Of a stretch of 64,000 nucleotides of DNA, positions 40,923-50,073 are shown in pieces. This DNA comes from Streptomyces sp. SAI-135. Lineage in GTDB: Bacteria > Actinomycetota > Actinomycetes > Streptomycetales > Streptomycetaceae. Location: NCBI RefSeq assembly GCF_029893805.1, contig NZ_JARXYP010000002.1, positions 1,984,001 through 2,048,000 of the forward strand, written 5' to 3'. The translations under genes and the position numbers were made by a program. The notes below the pieces were generated by a model, which worked only from the letters and a program-made list of their open reading frames with translations, had not been told where the DNA came from and ran no database searches. Each line of letters starts with the position of its first letter. The stretch's first letter is position 1.

Positions 40923-41876
40923 TCAGCCCTTGGCCACGGCACGCAGCCGGTCCACCACGTCGGCCCGCAGCTCGGCGGGCTCCAGGACCACCACGTCGGG
41001 ACCGAACTCCACCAGCCACGCGTCCAGTCCGTGGCCGTACGGGATCTCCAACTCGTCCCAGCCGTCGCCCAGTTCCCGCACCGAGGTGGCCTTCGCCCGC
41101 AAGGGGTACCCGGCGCCGGTGCGCAGCCGGATCAGCGCGCTGCGGTCGGCGGTCTCCCCCGCCCAGCTCGCCACGGTCTCGCGGACGGTGACGACATCGG
41201 GGACCGGGGCCGTGAACTGCGCCCCGCGCGAGCGCACCCTGCCGGTGATCCGGGAGAGCCTGAAGACCCGCTCGGCACCGCGGTCCCGGTCGAACCCGGC
41301 CAGGTACCAGTGGCCGCGCCAGCACTCCAGCGCCCACGGCTCGACATGGCGCGGTTCGGGCCGGGCGGCGGTGGCCTTGCGGTAGTCGAAGACGACCGGG
41401 CGGCGGTCGCGGCAGGCCAGCATCAGCGGCTCGAAGGAGGCCTCGTGCACCGGGATCCGCGGCTCCAGCGCACCGTGCGCCTCGTACGGGTCGACGTCCT
41501 CGGGCAGCCCCGCCGCGCGAAGTTTCTGCAGCGCGCCGCTGGCGGCGCCGGCGAGCCGGGCCTGCTGCCACACCTTGGCGGCCAGCCCCAGGGCGGCGGC
41601 CTCCTCGGCATCGAGGGTGATGGGCGGCAGCCGGTTGCTGTCCCGGCGGGCGAGATAGCCGACTTCGCCGTCGAGGTTCTCCACGGTCTCGATCACGAGC
41701 CCGAGTTCGCGCAGATCGTCCTTGTCGCGCTCGAACATCCGGTTGAAGGAGTCGTCGGAATTGGCTTCCAGGTAGGCCTCGATGGACTCCCTGAGCTCGC
41801 GCTTGCTCAGCGGCCGTCGCGTCCCGAGCAGACACAGCGCCAGGTTCATCAGCCGCTCGGCCTTGGCAATGGCCAT
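40923..41876 (-). CDS. pafB: WYL-domain transcription factor PafB
   Basis: This 317-residue partner of PafC has an N-terminal winged helix (KRELRESIEAYLEANSDDSF) and the WYL core (RRPVVFDYRKATAARPEPRH). ATG at 41876 has GAAGGG eleven bases upstream. It is the first gene of a pafB-pafC-zinc ribbon unit. Unlike in mycobacteria, it is separated from pafA by two prolyl isomerase genes. Confidence 0.92.
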   Translation of the reverse strand: MAIAKAERLMNLALCLLGTRRPLSKRELRESIEAYLEANSDDSFNRMFERDKDDLRELGLVIETVENLDGEVGYLARRDSNRLPPITLDAEEAAALGLAAKVWQQARLAGAASGALQKLRAAGLPEDVDPYEAHGALEPRIPVHEASFEPLMLACRDRRPVVFDYRKATAARPEPRHVEPWALECWRGHWYLAGFDRDRGAERVFRLSRITGRVRSRGAQFTAPVPDVVTVRETVASWAGETADRSALIRLRTGAGYPLRAKATSVRELGDGWDELEIPYGHGLDAWLVEFGPDVVVLEPAELRADVVDRLRAVAKG

Positions 41877-41948
41877 CGACGCCCTTCGCCTCCCTATGGT
41901 GCTTACGGACGATGACCGTACCGCCCCGAAGGAGCAAGGCAAAAGCCG

Positions 41949-41978
41949 AGGGCCCATGCCCGGACAGGCATGGGCCCT
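41949..41978. terminator. Intrinsic terminator after the FKBP gene
   Basis: A perfect 12-bp stem (AGGGCCCATGCC / GGCATGGGCCCT) with a 6-base loop lies 87 bases downstream of the FKBP stop codon and upstream of pafB. Confidence 0.8.
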
Positions 41979-42064
41979 GCTCGATCAGGTCCGGTCGGAT
42001 GCCGTACGGCGATCAGACCCTGACACTATCTTTTACGACTCCCGCGGTGACTCCGGTACGACGA

Positions 42065-42436
42065 TCAGACGCCGAGGAGGTCGACCACGAAGATCAGGGT
42101 CTCACCGGGCTTGATCGCCGGGGTGGGGCTCTGGTTGCCGTAGGCCAGGTGCGCGGGAATGGTCAGCTGGCGGCGGCCGCCGACCTTCATGCCCTGCACA
42201 CCCTGGTCCCAGCCCTTGATGACCCGGCCGCCGCCCAGCGGGAAGCGGAACGGCTGACCACGGTTCCAGCTGGCGTCGAACTCCTCACCGGTGCTGAAGG
42301 CCACGCCCACGTAGTGGACGGTGACGGTCTGGCCGGCCTGCGCAACCTCGCCGTCGCCCTCCCAGATGTCCTTGATCTCCAGGTCCGCCGGGGGCTCGCC
42401 GCCCGGGAAGTCGATCTCGGGCTTGTCGATGCTCAC
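42065..42436 (-). CDS. FKBP-type peptidyl-prolyl isomerase (cytoplasmic)
   Basis: This 123-residue single-domain FKBP contains TVHYVGVAFSTGEEFDASW, PLGGGRVIKGWDQG and PAHLAYGNQ. It catalyses cis-trans isomerisation of prolyl bonds and should bind FK506/rapamycin. GTG at 42436 with AGGAG eight bases upstream is preferred to the longer frame. No signal peptide is visible. Confidence 0.92.
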   Translation of the reverse strand: MSIDKPEIDFPGGEPPADLEIKDIWEGDGEVAQAGQTVTVHYVGVAFSTGEEFDASWNRGQPFRFPLGGGRVIKGWDQGVQGMKVGGRRQLTIPAHLAYGNQSPTPAIKPGETLIFVVDLLGV

Positions 42437-42524
42437 GTCACTCGCTCCTGCTTGTTCACGGAAAGGCAACAGGGACCAGTCTTACATCCCCGCCGCCGGG
42501 ACCTTCACGCATGTCCCCCGTGCG

Positions 42525-43526
42525 TCACATCTTCGCGAGGATGTCCACGGTGAAGACCAGCGTGGAGTCCTTCTCGATCCCGCTGCCGGCCGGCGGGTTG
42601 TCGCCGTAACCCAGCTTCGGCGGAATGGAGATCAGCACCCTGCTGCCGACCTTCTTGCCGGTCAGACCCTGCGCCCACCCCTTGACGACCTGCTGGAGCG
42701 AGAACGACGCCAGCTGCTTGCGGCTGTACGTCGAGTCGAACTCCTTGCCGCCGTCCCACACCACGCCCTTGTACTGCACGAGCAGCGTGCTGTCGGCCGC
42801 GACCTCGTCGCCGTCGCCCTCGATGACGTACTCCGACACCAGCTTGGTCGGCGCGTCCACCTCGGGGATCTCGATCGAGGGAGCCTTGCCGTCGGTGTTG
42901 GTGCCCACCTTGGGCAGCTTGGCGTCGCTCTGCGCGACGTCCTTGCCCTTGGCGGAGCTCTTCGCGTTGAACGTGTCCTGCACGTCGACGACGAACACCA
43001 GCGTGTCGGTGCCCTTGATACCCGCCTGCGCGTTGCCCTCCTTGCCGTAACCCCAGGTGGGCGGCACCGAGAACTGGACCCGGCTGCCGGCCTTCTTGCC
43101 CGTCAGGGCGTACCGCCAGCCGTCGATGATGCTGTTCTGCGCGAGCTGGATGACCAGCGCCGTCTTACGGTCGTAGGAGTTGTCGAAGACCTTCGCCGTG
43201 CTCCAGATCTGCCCCAGGTAGTGGGCCTGGACGTAGTCGCCCTCGGCGATGGTGGTGCCGCCGCCCGCGATGAGCGTCTTGACCGCGAGGTCCTTCGACG
43301 GATCGCCGCTGCCCTTGGCGACCGTCGGCTTCTCACCGAACTTCGCGCCCGCCGTGATCGCCGGCAGCGGACCGGCGACGATCTTCGGCGGCGGCGCCTG
43401 GGAGGCCGAGGACGACGAGGGTGACGCGCTGTCGCTCGCCTTGCTCGAGTCGGACTTGTCGTCACCGCATGCGGCGAGTGTGGCCAGTCCTGCGGGAACG
43501 GCGATGAGAAGGGAGCGTCGGCGCAC
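42525..43526 (-). CDS. Lipoprotein with two FKBP-type prolyl isomerase domains
   Basis: This 333-residue exported protein has a signal peptide ending in lipobox LAAC at residues 17-20, so Cys20 would be lipidated. A Ser-rich linker precedes two FKBP domains (about 80-190 and 225-333). The second keeps more of the core (KGWAQGLTGKKVGSRVLISI). It probably helps fold secreted proteins at the outer face of the membrane. It lies between pafA and the cytoplasmic FKBP gene. Confidence 0.92.
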   Translation of the reverse strand: MRRRSLLIAVPAGLATLAACGDDKSDSSKASDSASPSSSSASQAPPPKIVAGPLPAITAGAKFGEKPTVAKGSGDPSKDLAVKTLIAGGGTTIAEGDYVQAHYLGQIWSTAKVFDNSYDRKTALVIQLAQNSIIDGWRYALTGKKAGSRVQFSVPPTWGYGKEGNAQAGIKGTDTLVFVVDVQDTFNAKSSAKGKDVAQSDAKLPKVGTNTDGKAPSIEIPEVDAPTKLVSEYVIEGDGDEVAADSTLLVQYKGVVWDGGKEFDSTYSRKQLASFSLQQVVKGWAQGLTGKKVGSRVLISIPPKLGYGDNPPAGSGIEKDSTLVFTVDILAKM

Positions 43527-43589
43527 GGTGGGGGCCTCGTAATCGGTCGATCTTGTTGATGGCGTGCGCGCAACTCTACGGCGTGCGAA

Positions 43590-43618
43590 GGGCGCCGTAC
43601 GGGAAACGTACGGCGCCC
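43590..43618. terminator. Intrinsic terminator of pafA
   Basis: A perfect 12-bp stem (GGGCGCCGTACG / CGTACGGCGCCC) with a GGAAA loop lies 36 bases beyond the pafA stop codon. Confidence 0.88.
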
Positions 43619-43653
43619 GTGTTGCGTTCCGGCACCGACCCGGAACGCTTCGC

Positions 43654-45015
43654 TCACATTCCGGCGATCAGTTTCTCGACCCGGTCGTCGACCGACCGGA
43701 ACGGGTCCTTGCACAACACCGTGCGCTGCGCCTGGTCGTTGAGCTTGAGGTGGACCCAGTCGACGGTGAAGTCCCGGCGCTGTTCCTGGGCCCTGCGGAT
43801 GAAGTCACCGCGCAGCCGGGCCCGAGTGGTCTGCGGCGGAACGGACTTGCCCTCGAAGATCTTCAAGTCGTTGCAGATACGGGCGGCTTGGCCCTTCTTC
43901 TCCAGAAGGTAGTAGAGCCCACGACGGCGGTGGATGTCGTGATACGCGAGGTCTATCTGCGCGACCCGCGGGTGGGACATGGTCATGTTGTGCTTGGCCC
44001 GGTACCGCTCGATGAGCTTGTACTTCATGACCCAGTCGATCTCGGTGCCGATCCGGTCGAGGTCCTCCGCCTCGATCGCGTCCAGCGTGCGGCCCCACAG
44101 CTCCAGGACCTGCTCCACGGTCCCGGTGCGGATGCCCCGGCGCTCGCAGAAGTCCACGGCCTTCTCGTAGTACTCGCGCTGCACCTCCAGCGCGGAGGCC
44201 TCACGGCCGCTGGCCAGGCGCACCTTGCGCCGGCCGGTGATGTCGTGGCTGACCTCGCGGATCGCCCGGATCGGGTTCTCCAAGGTCAGGTCACGCATCA
44301 CGGTGCCCGCCTCGATCATGCGCAGCACGAGGTCGGTGGCGCCGACCTTCAGCAGCATGGTCGTCTCGGACATGTTCGAGTCGCCCACGATCACGTGCAG
44401 GCGGCGGTAGCGCTCGGCGTCGGCGTGCGGTTCGTCCCGGGTGTTGATGATGGGCCGGGAACGCGTCGTGGCCGAGGAGACGCCCTCCCAGATGTGCTCG
44501 GCCCGCTGACTGACGCAGTACACCGCGCCCCGCGGGGTCTGCAGCACCTTGCCGGCACCACACAGAAGCTGCCTGGTGACCAGGAACGGAATGAGAATGT
44601 CCGCGAGCCGGGAGAACTCCCCGTGGCGGGCGACGAGATAGTTCTCGTGGCAGCCGTAGGAGTTGCCGGCCGAGTCCGTGTTGTTCTTGAAGAGGTAGAC
44701 GTCGCCCGCGATTCCTTCCTCGTGCAGGCGTCGTTCGGCGTCCACCAGGAGTCCTTCGAGAATGCGCTCGCCCGCTTTGTCGTGGGTGACCAGTTCGGTC
44801 ACGTTGTCACATTCGGGTGTCGCGTATTCCGGATGTGAGCCCACGTCGAGATAGAGGCGTGCGCCGTTTCGCAGAAAGACATTACTGCTGCGGCCCCATG
44901 ACACGACACGGCGGAAGAGGTACCGCGCCACCTCGTCGGGAGACAGGCGGCGCTGTCCCCTGAACGTACACGTGACGCCGTACTCGTTCTCCAGCCCGAA
45001 AATGCGGCGGTCCAT
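43654..45015 (-). CDS. pafA: Pup--protein ligase PafA
   Basis: This 453-residue protein is the ligase that joins the C-terminal Glu of Pup to substrate lysines, using ATP. The glutamine-synthetase-like fold is marked by FGLENEYGV at the start, [17 protein letters not shown] with the catalytic Asp, and the nucleotide loop [18 protein letters not shown]. It lacks the extra Dop loop present in the Dop protein in this window. It follows the MFS gene by only 9 bases and so may share its transcript, apart from the other proteasome genes. Confidence 0.97.
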   Translation of the reverse strand: MDRRIFGLENEYGVTCTFRGQRRLSPDEVARYLFRRVVSWGRSSNVFLRNGARLYLDVGSHPEYATPECDNVTELVTHDKAGERILEGLLVDAERRLHEEGIAGDVYLFKNNTDSAGNSYGCHENYLVARHGEFSRLADILIPFLVTRQLLCGAGKVLQTPRGAVYCVSQRAEHIWEGVSSATTRSRPIINTRDEPHADAERYRRLHVIVGDSNMSETTMLLKVGATDLVLRMIEAGTVMRDLTLENPIRAIREVSHDITGRRKVRLASGREASALEVQREYYEKAVDFCERRGIRTGTVEQVLELWGRTLDAIEAEDLDRIGTEIDWVMKYKLIERYRAKHNMTMSHPRVAQIDLAYHDIHRRRGLYYLLEKKGQAARICNDLKIFEGKSVPPQTTRARLRGDFIRRAQEQRRDFTVDWVHLKLNDQAQRTVLCKDPFRSVDDRVEKLIAGM

Positions 45016-45024
45016 GACTGAACA

Positions 45025-46284
45025 TTACGCCCGATCCCCCGAGCTGAAACGGGGTTCGGCCGCACGGTTTGGATCATTTTCCGATGAAGCCGCAACGACC
45101 CCCCGCCGGGCGGGAGCTGCGAGGACCCGCCCGGTGGCCAGCAGGACCACCAGCGACACGCCCCCGGCGACCGCCGGCACGGCGAAGCCCCACAGCGCCC
45201 CGCCCCCCTCGACGACCGGGCCCGCGAGCCCCGTTCCGACCGACGCGCCCACGGTGAACGTCGTCACGATCCACGAGAAGGCCTCCGTCACCGTCCCGGC
45301 CGGCGCGTGCCGGTCCACCAGGACGAAGGCACAGGCGATCACCGGCGCCAGGAACACACCCGCGAGCACCATCAGCAGCGTCATGGCAACCGCGCCCGGC
45401 ATCAGAGTCAGCGGCAGGTAACACACCGCCAGGAAGCCCACCAGCACCTGCAGTCGCCGCGCGGGCTCACCGGCCCACTGGCGCGCCCCGTACACCGTGC
45501 CGCCCAGCAGGGCCCCCAGCCCGATCCCGGCCATCAGCCAGCCGTACACCGCGTCCCCGCCGTGCTCGTCCGCGTACGGCACCGAGGCGACCGTGATGGA
45601 CCCGAGCGCGATCCCGACGAACAGGAACGCGCCGAGCAGCGCCAGGAGCCCGGCCGAGCGCAGGGCACCGAGCCAGTGCGCCTCGCGCGGCCCGGAACGC
45701 CACGCGCGCGAGGGCGGCGACACCACGACCGACAGGGCACCGAGGACCCCGACGACGTTGAGCAGCACCAGCGCCGCCTGCGCCGACCACAGCGACACGC
45801 ACAGCGTCACCAGCAACGGCCCCACCGTGAACATGACTTCCTGCGCCACCGCGTCCATCGCGTACGCCGTGTGCACCTGGTCCTCCCGGCGCAGCACGCT
45901 CGGCCACAGGGCCCGCAGGCCACCCTCCAGCGGCGGCGTGAAGAGCCCCGCGGCCCCCACCGCCGCATAGGCGAGCGGAAGCGGGTCGGTGCCGGTGAAG
46001 GCGAACAGGGTCATCGCGAGGGCCGCCAGAACGGCGGACGGCAGCTGCACCCGAGGCTGACCATGGAGGTCGACGAGCCGCCCCAGCACCGGCTGCCCCA
46101 CGGCGTTGGCGACCCCGTAGACGGCCGCGAGGGCCCCGGCGAGGCTGTACGTGCCCCCCTCCGCGCGCACGAACAGCACGATCGCGATCGCCGCGGTGGC
46201 ATTCGGCAGCCGGCCCACCAGCGTCCCCGTCAGCAGGCGCGCCGCATGCCTCGCCCTGAGGATCTCCAGGTATCCCGCGGCCAT
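45025..46284 (-). CDS. MFS transporter
   Basis: This 419-residue major facilitator has twelve predicted membrane segments. LGRLVDLHGQPRV between helices 2 and 3 resembles the MFS loop motif. The substrate is unknown; the shape is that of a drug or metabolite efflux pump. ATG at 46284 has GGAGG six bases upstream, and the frame further upstream is not coding. It is divergent from a LacI regulator across a short intergenic region with two TACGTA sites, and immediately precedes pafA. Confidence 0.9.
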   Translation of the reverse strand: MAAGYLEILRARHAARLLTGTLVGRLPNATAAIAIVLFVRAEGGTYSLAGALAAVYGVANAVGQPVLGRLVDLHGQPRVQLPSAVLAALAMTLFAFTGTDPLPLAYAAVGAAGLFTPPLEGGLRALWPSVLRREDQVHTAYAMDAVAQEVMFTVGPLLVTLCVSLWSAQAALVLLNVVGVLGALSVVVSPPSRAWRSGPREAHWLGALRSAGLLALLGAFLFVGIALGSITVASVPYADEHGGDAVYGWLMAGIGLGALLGGTVYGARQWAGEPARRLQVLVGFLAVCYLPLTLMPGAVAMTLLMVLAGVFLAPVIACAFVLVDRHAPAGTVTEAFSWIVTTFTVGASVGTGLAGPVVEGGGALWGFAVPAVAGGVSLVVLLATGRVLAAPARRGVVAASSENDPNRAAEPRFSSGDRA

Positions 46285-46301
46285 GTCCCGCCTCCAAGTA
46301 A

Positions 46302-46328
46302 TACGTATAACCTCGACTCCCATACGTA
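46302..46328. promoter_or_regulatory. Twin TACGTA sites between MFS and LacI genes
   Basis: Two TACGTA cores (46302-46307 in ATACGTAT, and 46323-46328) are spaced 21 bases apart, two helical turns. They lie in the 88-base divergent promoter region. They are candidates for LacI binding. Confidence 0.5.
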
Positions 46329-46372
46329 CCATGTCCGCTGTTCGGACGTCCAGACGAAGGAGCGGACCCACG

Positions 46373-47389
46373 GTGGCACGCAGCAGCACGCGACCGACCA
46401 GCCGCGACGTCGCACAGGCGGCCGGCGTGTCCCAGGCCGCCGTCTCACTCGTCCTCGGCGACAAATGGCGCGGCCGCGTCTCCGAGACCACCGCCCAACG
46501 CGTCCGCGAAGCCGCCCGCGACCTCGGCTACCGCCCCAACCTCGCCGCCCGCAACCTCCGCCTCGGCCACACCCGCACCGTCCTCCTCGTCGTCCCCGCC
46601 CTCACCACCGAGTTCTTCGCCGGCGTCTACACCGGCGCCGCACGCGTCGCCGCCGACCACGGCTTCGGCGTCGTCCTCTACCCCTCCCCCGAAGGCATCG
46701 GCCCCGCCCGCGACCCCTTCGCCTCCGCCCAGGCCGCCCTCGACGGCGTCATCGCCTCCTCCATGGCCGCAGACGCCCTCACCGCCATCCGCGGCGACCA
46801 GCTCCCCCTCGTCATGCTCGACAGCGACCCCTCCGGCAGCCTCGGCGCCGCCACCGTCAACCTCGACATCGCCGACGGCGTCCGCCAGGTCGCCACCCAC
46901 CTCCTCGACCTCGGCCACCGCCGCTTCCTCCACCTCGCCGCCGACGTACCCTCCTGGACCTTCGACGTACGCGCCCACGAACTCGCCGCACGACTCGCCA
47001 CGGTCCCCGGCACCTCCGTCCGCACGGCCCGCGCCCCCATCTCCATCGACGGCGCCCTGACCGCCGCCGAAGCCGCCCTCGCCACCCCGGGCCCCCGCCC
47101 CACCGCCCTGGTCTGCGACGACGACAAACTCGCCGCCGGCGCCTACAAGGCCGTACGACGGCTCGGCCTGCGCATCCCCGACGACATCTCCGTCACCGGC
47201 CTCGACGACCTCGCCCTCGCCACCGCCATCGACCCAGAACTCACAACCGTCCGCCTCGACGCCGAGCTCTTCGGCGAACGCGGCATGCAAGCCCTCCTGG
47301 CCGTCCTGGAAGGCCGTACACCCGACGCGGGCGACATCCCTGTCCAACTGGTCGTACGAGGCTCCACAGCGCCCCCCAGCACCCCCTGA
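46373..47389 (+). CDS. LacI-family transcriptional regulator
   Basis: This 338-residue regulator has the LacI helix-turn-helix SRDVAQAAGVSQAAVSLVLG (residues 9-28) and hinge, and the periplasmic-binding-type sensor domain with VCDDDKLAAGAYKAVRRLGL. GTG at 46373 with AAGGAG ten bases upstream is the start. It is divergent from the MFS gene, which is its likely target. The inducer, usually a sugar or nucleoside, is not evident. Confidence 0.92.
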   Translation: MARSSTRPTSRDVAQAAGVSQAAVSLVLGDKWRGRVSETTAQRVREAARDLGYRPNLAARNLRLGHTRTVLLVVPALTTEFFAGVYTGAARVAADHGFGVVLYPSPEGIGPARDPFASAQAALDGVIASSMAADALTAIRGDQLPLVMLDSDPSGSLGAATVNLDIADGVRQVATHLLDLGHRRFLHLAADVPSWTFDVRAHELAARLATVPGTSVRTARAPISIDGALTAAEAALATPGPRPTALVCDDDKLAAGAYKAVRRLGLRIPDDISVTGLDDLALATAIDPELTTVRLDAELFGERGMQALLAVLEGRTPDAGDIPVQLVVRGSTAPPSTP

Positions 47390-47394
47390 ACGCC

Positions 47395-47428
47395 CAGTGC
47401 CCCGGCCTGAGAATCGGCCGGGGCACTG
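47395..47428. terminator. Bidirectional terminator between lacI-type gene and prcA
   Basis: A perfect 13-bp stem (CAGTGCCCCGGCC / GGCCGGGGCACTG) with an 8-base loop lies between convergent stop codons at 47389 and 47460. Confidence 0.88.
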
Positions 47429-47459
47429 AAAGGGTGAAGATCACAACACGACAGACGGA

Positions 47460-48215
47460 CTACTCCTCCGCGGAACCCTCCGCCTCGTCCGCGCTCTCCG
47501 CCTCGGTGGACGCACCGCCGGCCTCCAGCAGCCGACCCAGCTGACGCCCCACGATCCGCTTGAACTTGCGCTGCTGCGGACGCGTACGGTCCAGCACCGC
47601 CACCTCCAGCCGCTCCGCGGGAATCTCCCGCTCACTGCCGTTGGTGTCACGGGACAACGCCTGCACAGCCAGCTTCAGCGCCTCCGCAAGACTCATCCCG
47701 TCCTGATGACGCTGATCCAGGTAACTGCTGATCTGCTCCGCATTGCCGCCCACCGCCACCGAGCCGTGCTCGTCCACGATGGAACCGTCGTGCGGCAACC
47801 GGTAGATCTGGTCCCCGTCCGGCGTCTCACCCACCTCCGCCACGACCAACTCCACCTCGTACGGCTTCTCGCCGGCCGAGGAGAAGATCGTGCCCAGCGT
47901 CTGGGCGTACACATTGGCGAGACCGCGGGCGGTCACGTCGTCACGGTCGTAGGTGTAGCCACGGAGGTCGGCGTACCGGACGCCGCCGATCCGCAGGTTC
48001 TCGTACTCGTTGTACTTGCCGGCGGCCGCGAAGCCGATCCGGTCGTAGATCTCGCTGAACTTGTGCAGCGCACGGGACGGATTCTCACCGACGAACACAA
48101 TGCCGTCGGCATACTGCAGCACGACCAGGCTGCGACCACGGGCGATGCCCTTACGGGCGTACTCCGCCCGGTCGGCCATCGCCTGCTGGGGGGAGACATA
48201 GAACGGCGTCGACAC
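47460..48215 (-). CDS. prcA: 20S proteasome alpha subunit PrcA
   Basis: This 251-residue protein begins with the actinobacterial alpha-subunit N-terminus [20 protein letters not shown], whose tail gates the central pore. The core keeps the proteasome fold, for example [20 protein letters not shown]. The acidic C-terminal tail is typical of Streptomyces. It forms the outer rings around PrcB rings. It is the last gene of the pup-endonuclease-prcB-prcA unit, 60 bases after prcB. Confidence 0.97.
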   Translation of the reverse strand: MSTPFYVSPQQAMADRAEYARKGIARGRSLVVLQYADGIVFVGENPSRALHKFSEIYDRIGFAAAGKYNEYENLRIGGVRYADLRGYTYDRDDVTARGLANVYAQTLGTIFSSAGEKPYEVELVVAEVGETPDGDQIYRLPHDGSIVDEHGSVAVGGNAEQISSYLDQRHQDGMSLAEALKLAVQALSRDTNGSEREIPAERLEVAVLDRTRPQQRKFKRIVGRQLGRLLEAGGASTEAESADEAEGSAEE

Positions 48216-48275
48216 CGGTTATCCGTCCCTTTCTGTGGAAGTCACTGCGATCACCTCGAACAAGACGACAGACGC

Positions 48276-49121
48276 CTACAGCAGCGCGGCCCGCGGGCCG
48301 TCAGGCTGCTCCAGACGCCGCTCCAGGATCGAACGGGCGATCTCGGAGGACTCCTCGTCGGTGAGCCGACGGAAGCCGTCCTCGGTGATCACGGTGACGA
48401 TCGGGTAGATCCGGCGCGCGACATCGGGACCACCGGTCGCCGAGTCGTCGTCAGCCGCGTCGTACAGCGCCTGCACCACGAGGGTGGTGGCCTCTTCCTC
48501 GGTCAGGTCGCTGCGGAAGAGCTTCTTCATGGCACCGCGCGCGAAGATCGAGCCCGAGCCGGTCGCGGCGAAGTTGTGCTCCTCGCTGCGACCGCCGGTG
48601 ACGTCGTAGGAGAAGATCCGCCCCTTCTCCCGGTCCACGTCGTACCCCGCGAACAGCGGCACCACGGCCAGCCCCTGCATCGCCATGCCCAGATTGGAAC
48701 GGATCATCGTGGACAGCCGGTTCGCCTTGCCCTCCAGCGACAGCTGGGCGCCCTCGACCTTCTCGAAGTGCTCCAGCTCCAGCTGGAACAGCTTCACCAT
48801 CTCCACGGCGAGACCGGCGGTGCCGGCGATCCCGACGGCCGAGTACTCGTCGGCCGGGAACACCTTCTCGATGTCCCGCTGGGCGATGACGTTCCCCATG
48901 GTCGCCCGACGGTCACCGGCGAGCACGACACCCCCGGGGAACGTGACGGCGACGATGGTCGTCCCATGCGGCGCCTCGATCACGCCCTGCGTGGGCGGCA
49001 GTTGCCGGTTCCCCGGCAGCATCTCCGGCTGATGCTCGGACAGGAAGTCCATGAAGGACGACGACCCAGGCGTCAGGAAGGCAGCTGGTAGACGCCCGGT
49101 GCTACGAGTGTTGGCTTCCAC
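48276..49121 (-). CDS. prcB: 20S proteasome beta subunit PrcB
   Basis: This 281-residue precursor has a propeptide of 53 residues ending EAPHG, then the catalytic N-terminal Thr54 (TTIVAVTF). Lys and Asp active-site partners are in [11 protein letters not shown] and nearby. Autocatalytic cleavage exposes Thr54 during assembly. The first 49 bases of the gene overlap the 3' end of the endonuclease gene in another frame, an unusually long overlap that links their translation. Confidence 0.97.
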   Translation of the reverse strand: MEANTRSTGRLPAAFLTPGSSSFMDFLSEHQPEMLPGNRQLPPTQGVIEAPHGTTIVAVTFPGGVVLAGDRRATMGNVIAQRDIEKVFPADEYSAVGIAGTAGLAVEMVKLFQLELEHFEKVEGAQLSLEGKANRLSTMIRSNLGMAMQGLAVVPLFAGYDVDREKGRIFSYDVTGGRSEEHNFAATGSGSIFARGAMKKLFRSDLTEEEATTLVVQALYDAADDDSATGGPDVARRIYPIVTVITEDGFRRLTDEESSEIARSILERRLEQPDGPRAALL

Positions 49122-49684
49122 GCGATTCCTTCCAAGTAAGCGGCGGCCCGGCGGACGGCGTCGGGGTCATCTCCCAACTTGCCGATGGCCGAATTGCAGT
49201 TGAAGCACAGTACGCCTCGGACCCTACCCGTCTTGTGGCAATGATCCACATGCACGGCCGGAGCCTCCAGACAGATCACACACAGCCCCATCTGAGAGGC
49301 GACCATCTCGTCCCGCTGGGTTTCGGTGATGCCGTAGTTGCGCTTCAAGTGGTTCGCTCGGCCCTCGGCCGCCCGACACGCCTTGCAGCGCGTCGACAAC
49401 CCGTCCGAGGCAGTCGCATTGCGATGCCACTCGCTCCACGGCTTTACCTCGCCGCACTTGAGACAGAGTTTGTGCCCCTGAGGGACCTCAGCCTTCGGGC
49501 GGACCTTTCGACCCAGGGCCTGCTGACGTGTCCGGTGGTAATCCGATGCACAGTCGCGGCAATGCCGCTGCAGGCCGTCCAGATTGGACCGCCTGCGGGC
49601 GAACGCTGCGTGCGGCTTGATCTCGCCGCACCGCACGCAGCACTTCCCGCTCTCTTCACTTGCCAACTCCGCAGCCCCCCGCAA
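49073..49684 (-). CDS. Endonuclease VII-type HNH protein within the proteasome operon
   Basis: This protein of about 200 residues has three parts. Two zinc-ribbon-like CxxC modules ([13 protein letters not shown] and [13 protein letters not shown], each followed by a second CxxC, CRDC and CKAC) precede a recombination endonuclease VII domain with [19 protein letters not shown] and [15 protein letters not shown], the zinc-ribbon HNH core of phage T4 gp49-like nucleases. It would cut branched or damaged DNA. It sits between pup (15-base gap) and prcB (49-base overlap), a position I recall in Streptomyces proteasome loci. The start is uncertain: TTG at 49684, or a TTG six codons later with GGGGGG upstream. 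A link between protein degradation and DNA repair is inference. Confidence 0.88.
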   Translation of the reverse strand: MRGAAELASEESGKCCVRCGEIKPHAAFARRRSNLDGLQRHCRDCASDYHRTRQQALGRKVRPKAEVPQGHKLCLKCGEVKPWSEWHRNATASDGLSTRCKACRAAEGRANHLKRNYGITETQRDEMVASQMGLCVICLEAPAVHVDHCHKTGRVRGVLCFNCNSAIGKLGDDPDAVRRAAAYLEGIAWKPTLVAPGVYQLPS

Positions 49685-49699
49685 CCTTCGATTTGAAGG

Positions 49700-49918
49700 T
49701 TACTCGCCACCTTTCTGAACGAATGATCGAACGAAATCCTCGGCGTTCTCCTCCAAGACATCGTCGATCTCGTCCAGGACGGAGTCCACGTCGTCGCTCA
49801 GCTTCTCCTGGCGTTCCTTGAGGTCCTCGGAACCCTGCGTCTCCGCAGTCTGCTCCTCGACCTCCTCGGTGTTGCGGGTGGCCTTCTGCTGTCCGCCGCC
49901 GGTGTCCTTGGTCGCCAT
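49700..49918 (-). CDS. pup: Prokaryotic ubiquitin-like protein Pup
   Basis: This 72-residue, acidic, mostly disordered protein has the Mpa-binding coiled segment LSDDVDSVLDEIDDVLEENA and ends FVQKGGE. The last codon is GAG, so Pup is made with C-terminal Glu and needs no deamidation by Dop before ligation, unlike the GGQ form of mycobacteria. It is encoded just after dop, and followed closely by the endonuclease and proteasome genes. Confidence 0.97.
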   Translation of the reverse strand: MATKDTGGGQQKATRNTEEVEEQTAETQGSEDLKERQEKLSDDVDSVLDEIDDVLEENAEDFVRSFVQKGGE

Positions 49919-49951
49919 AACCCCTCACCCCGCTCGGTTCGACGTTCTTGA

Positions 49952-49975
49952 TCAGACCCTACAAGCAGGGTCTGA
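49952..49975. terminator. Hairpin between dop and pup
   Basis: A perfect 9-bp stem (TCAGACCCT / AGGGTCTGA) with a 6-base loop lies 34 bases upstream of the pup start and about 100 bases after dop. It could reduce read-through from dop or shape the pup leader. Confidence 0.5.
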
Positions 49976-50073
49976 CATCGGCCCCGCAGTTCCTACAACG
50001 TACGGGGGCCATCTCGATGATTCCCTCTGGCCGGGTTTTCCACCCTGCGGCAGGACCCGGCCCGGGTATCCGT

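Noticed and set aside
45307..47544. Very long Arg/Pro/His-rich open frame on the plus strand
   Set aside because: It lies out of frame or antisense to the MFS, LacI and PrcA genes, and its composition is that of a shadow frame in GC-rich DNA.
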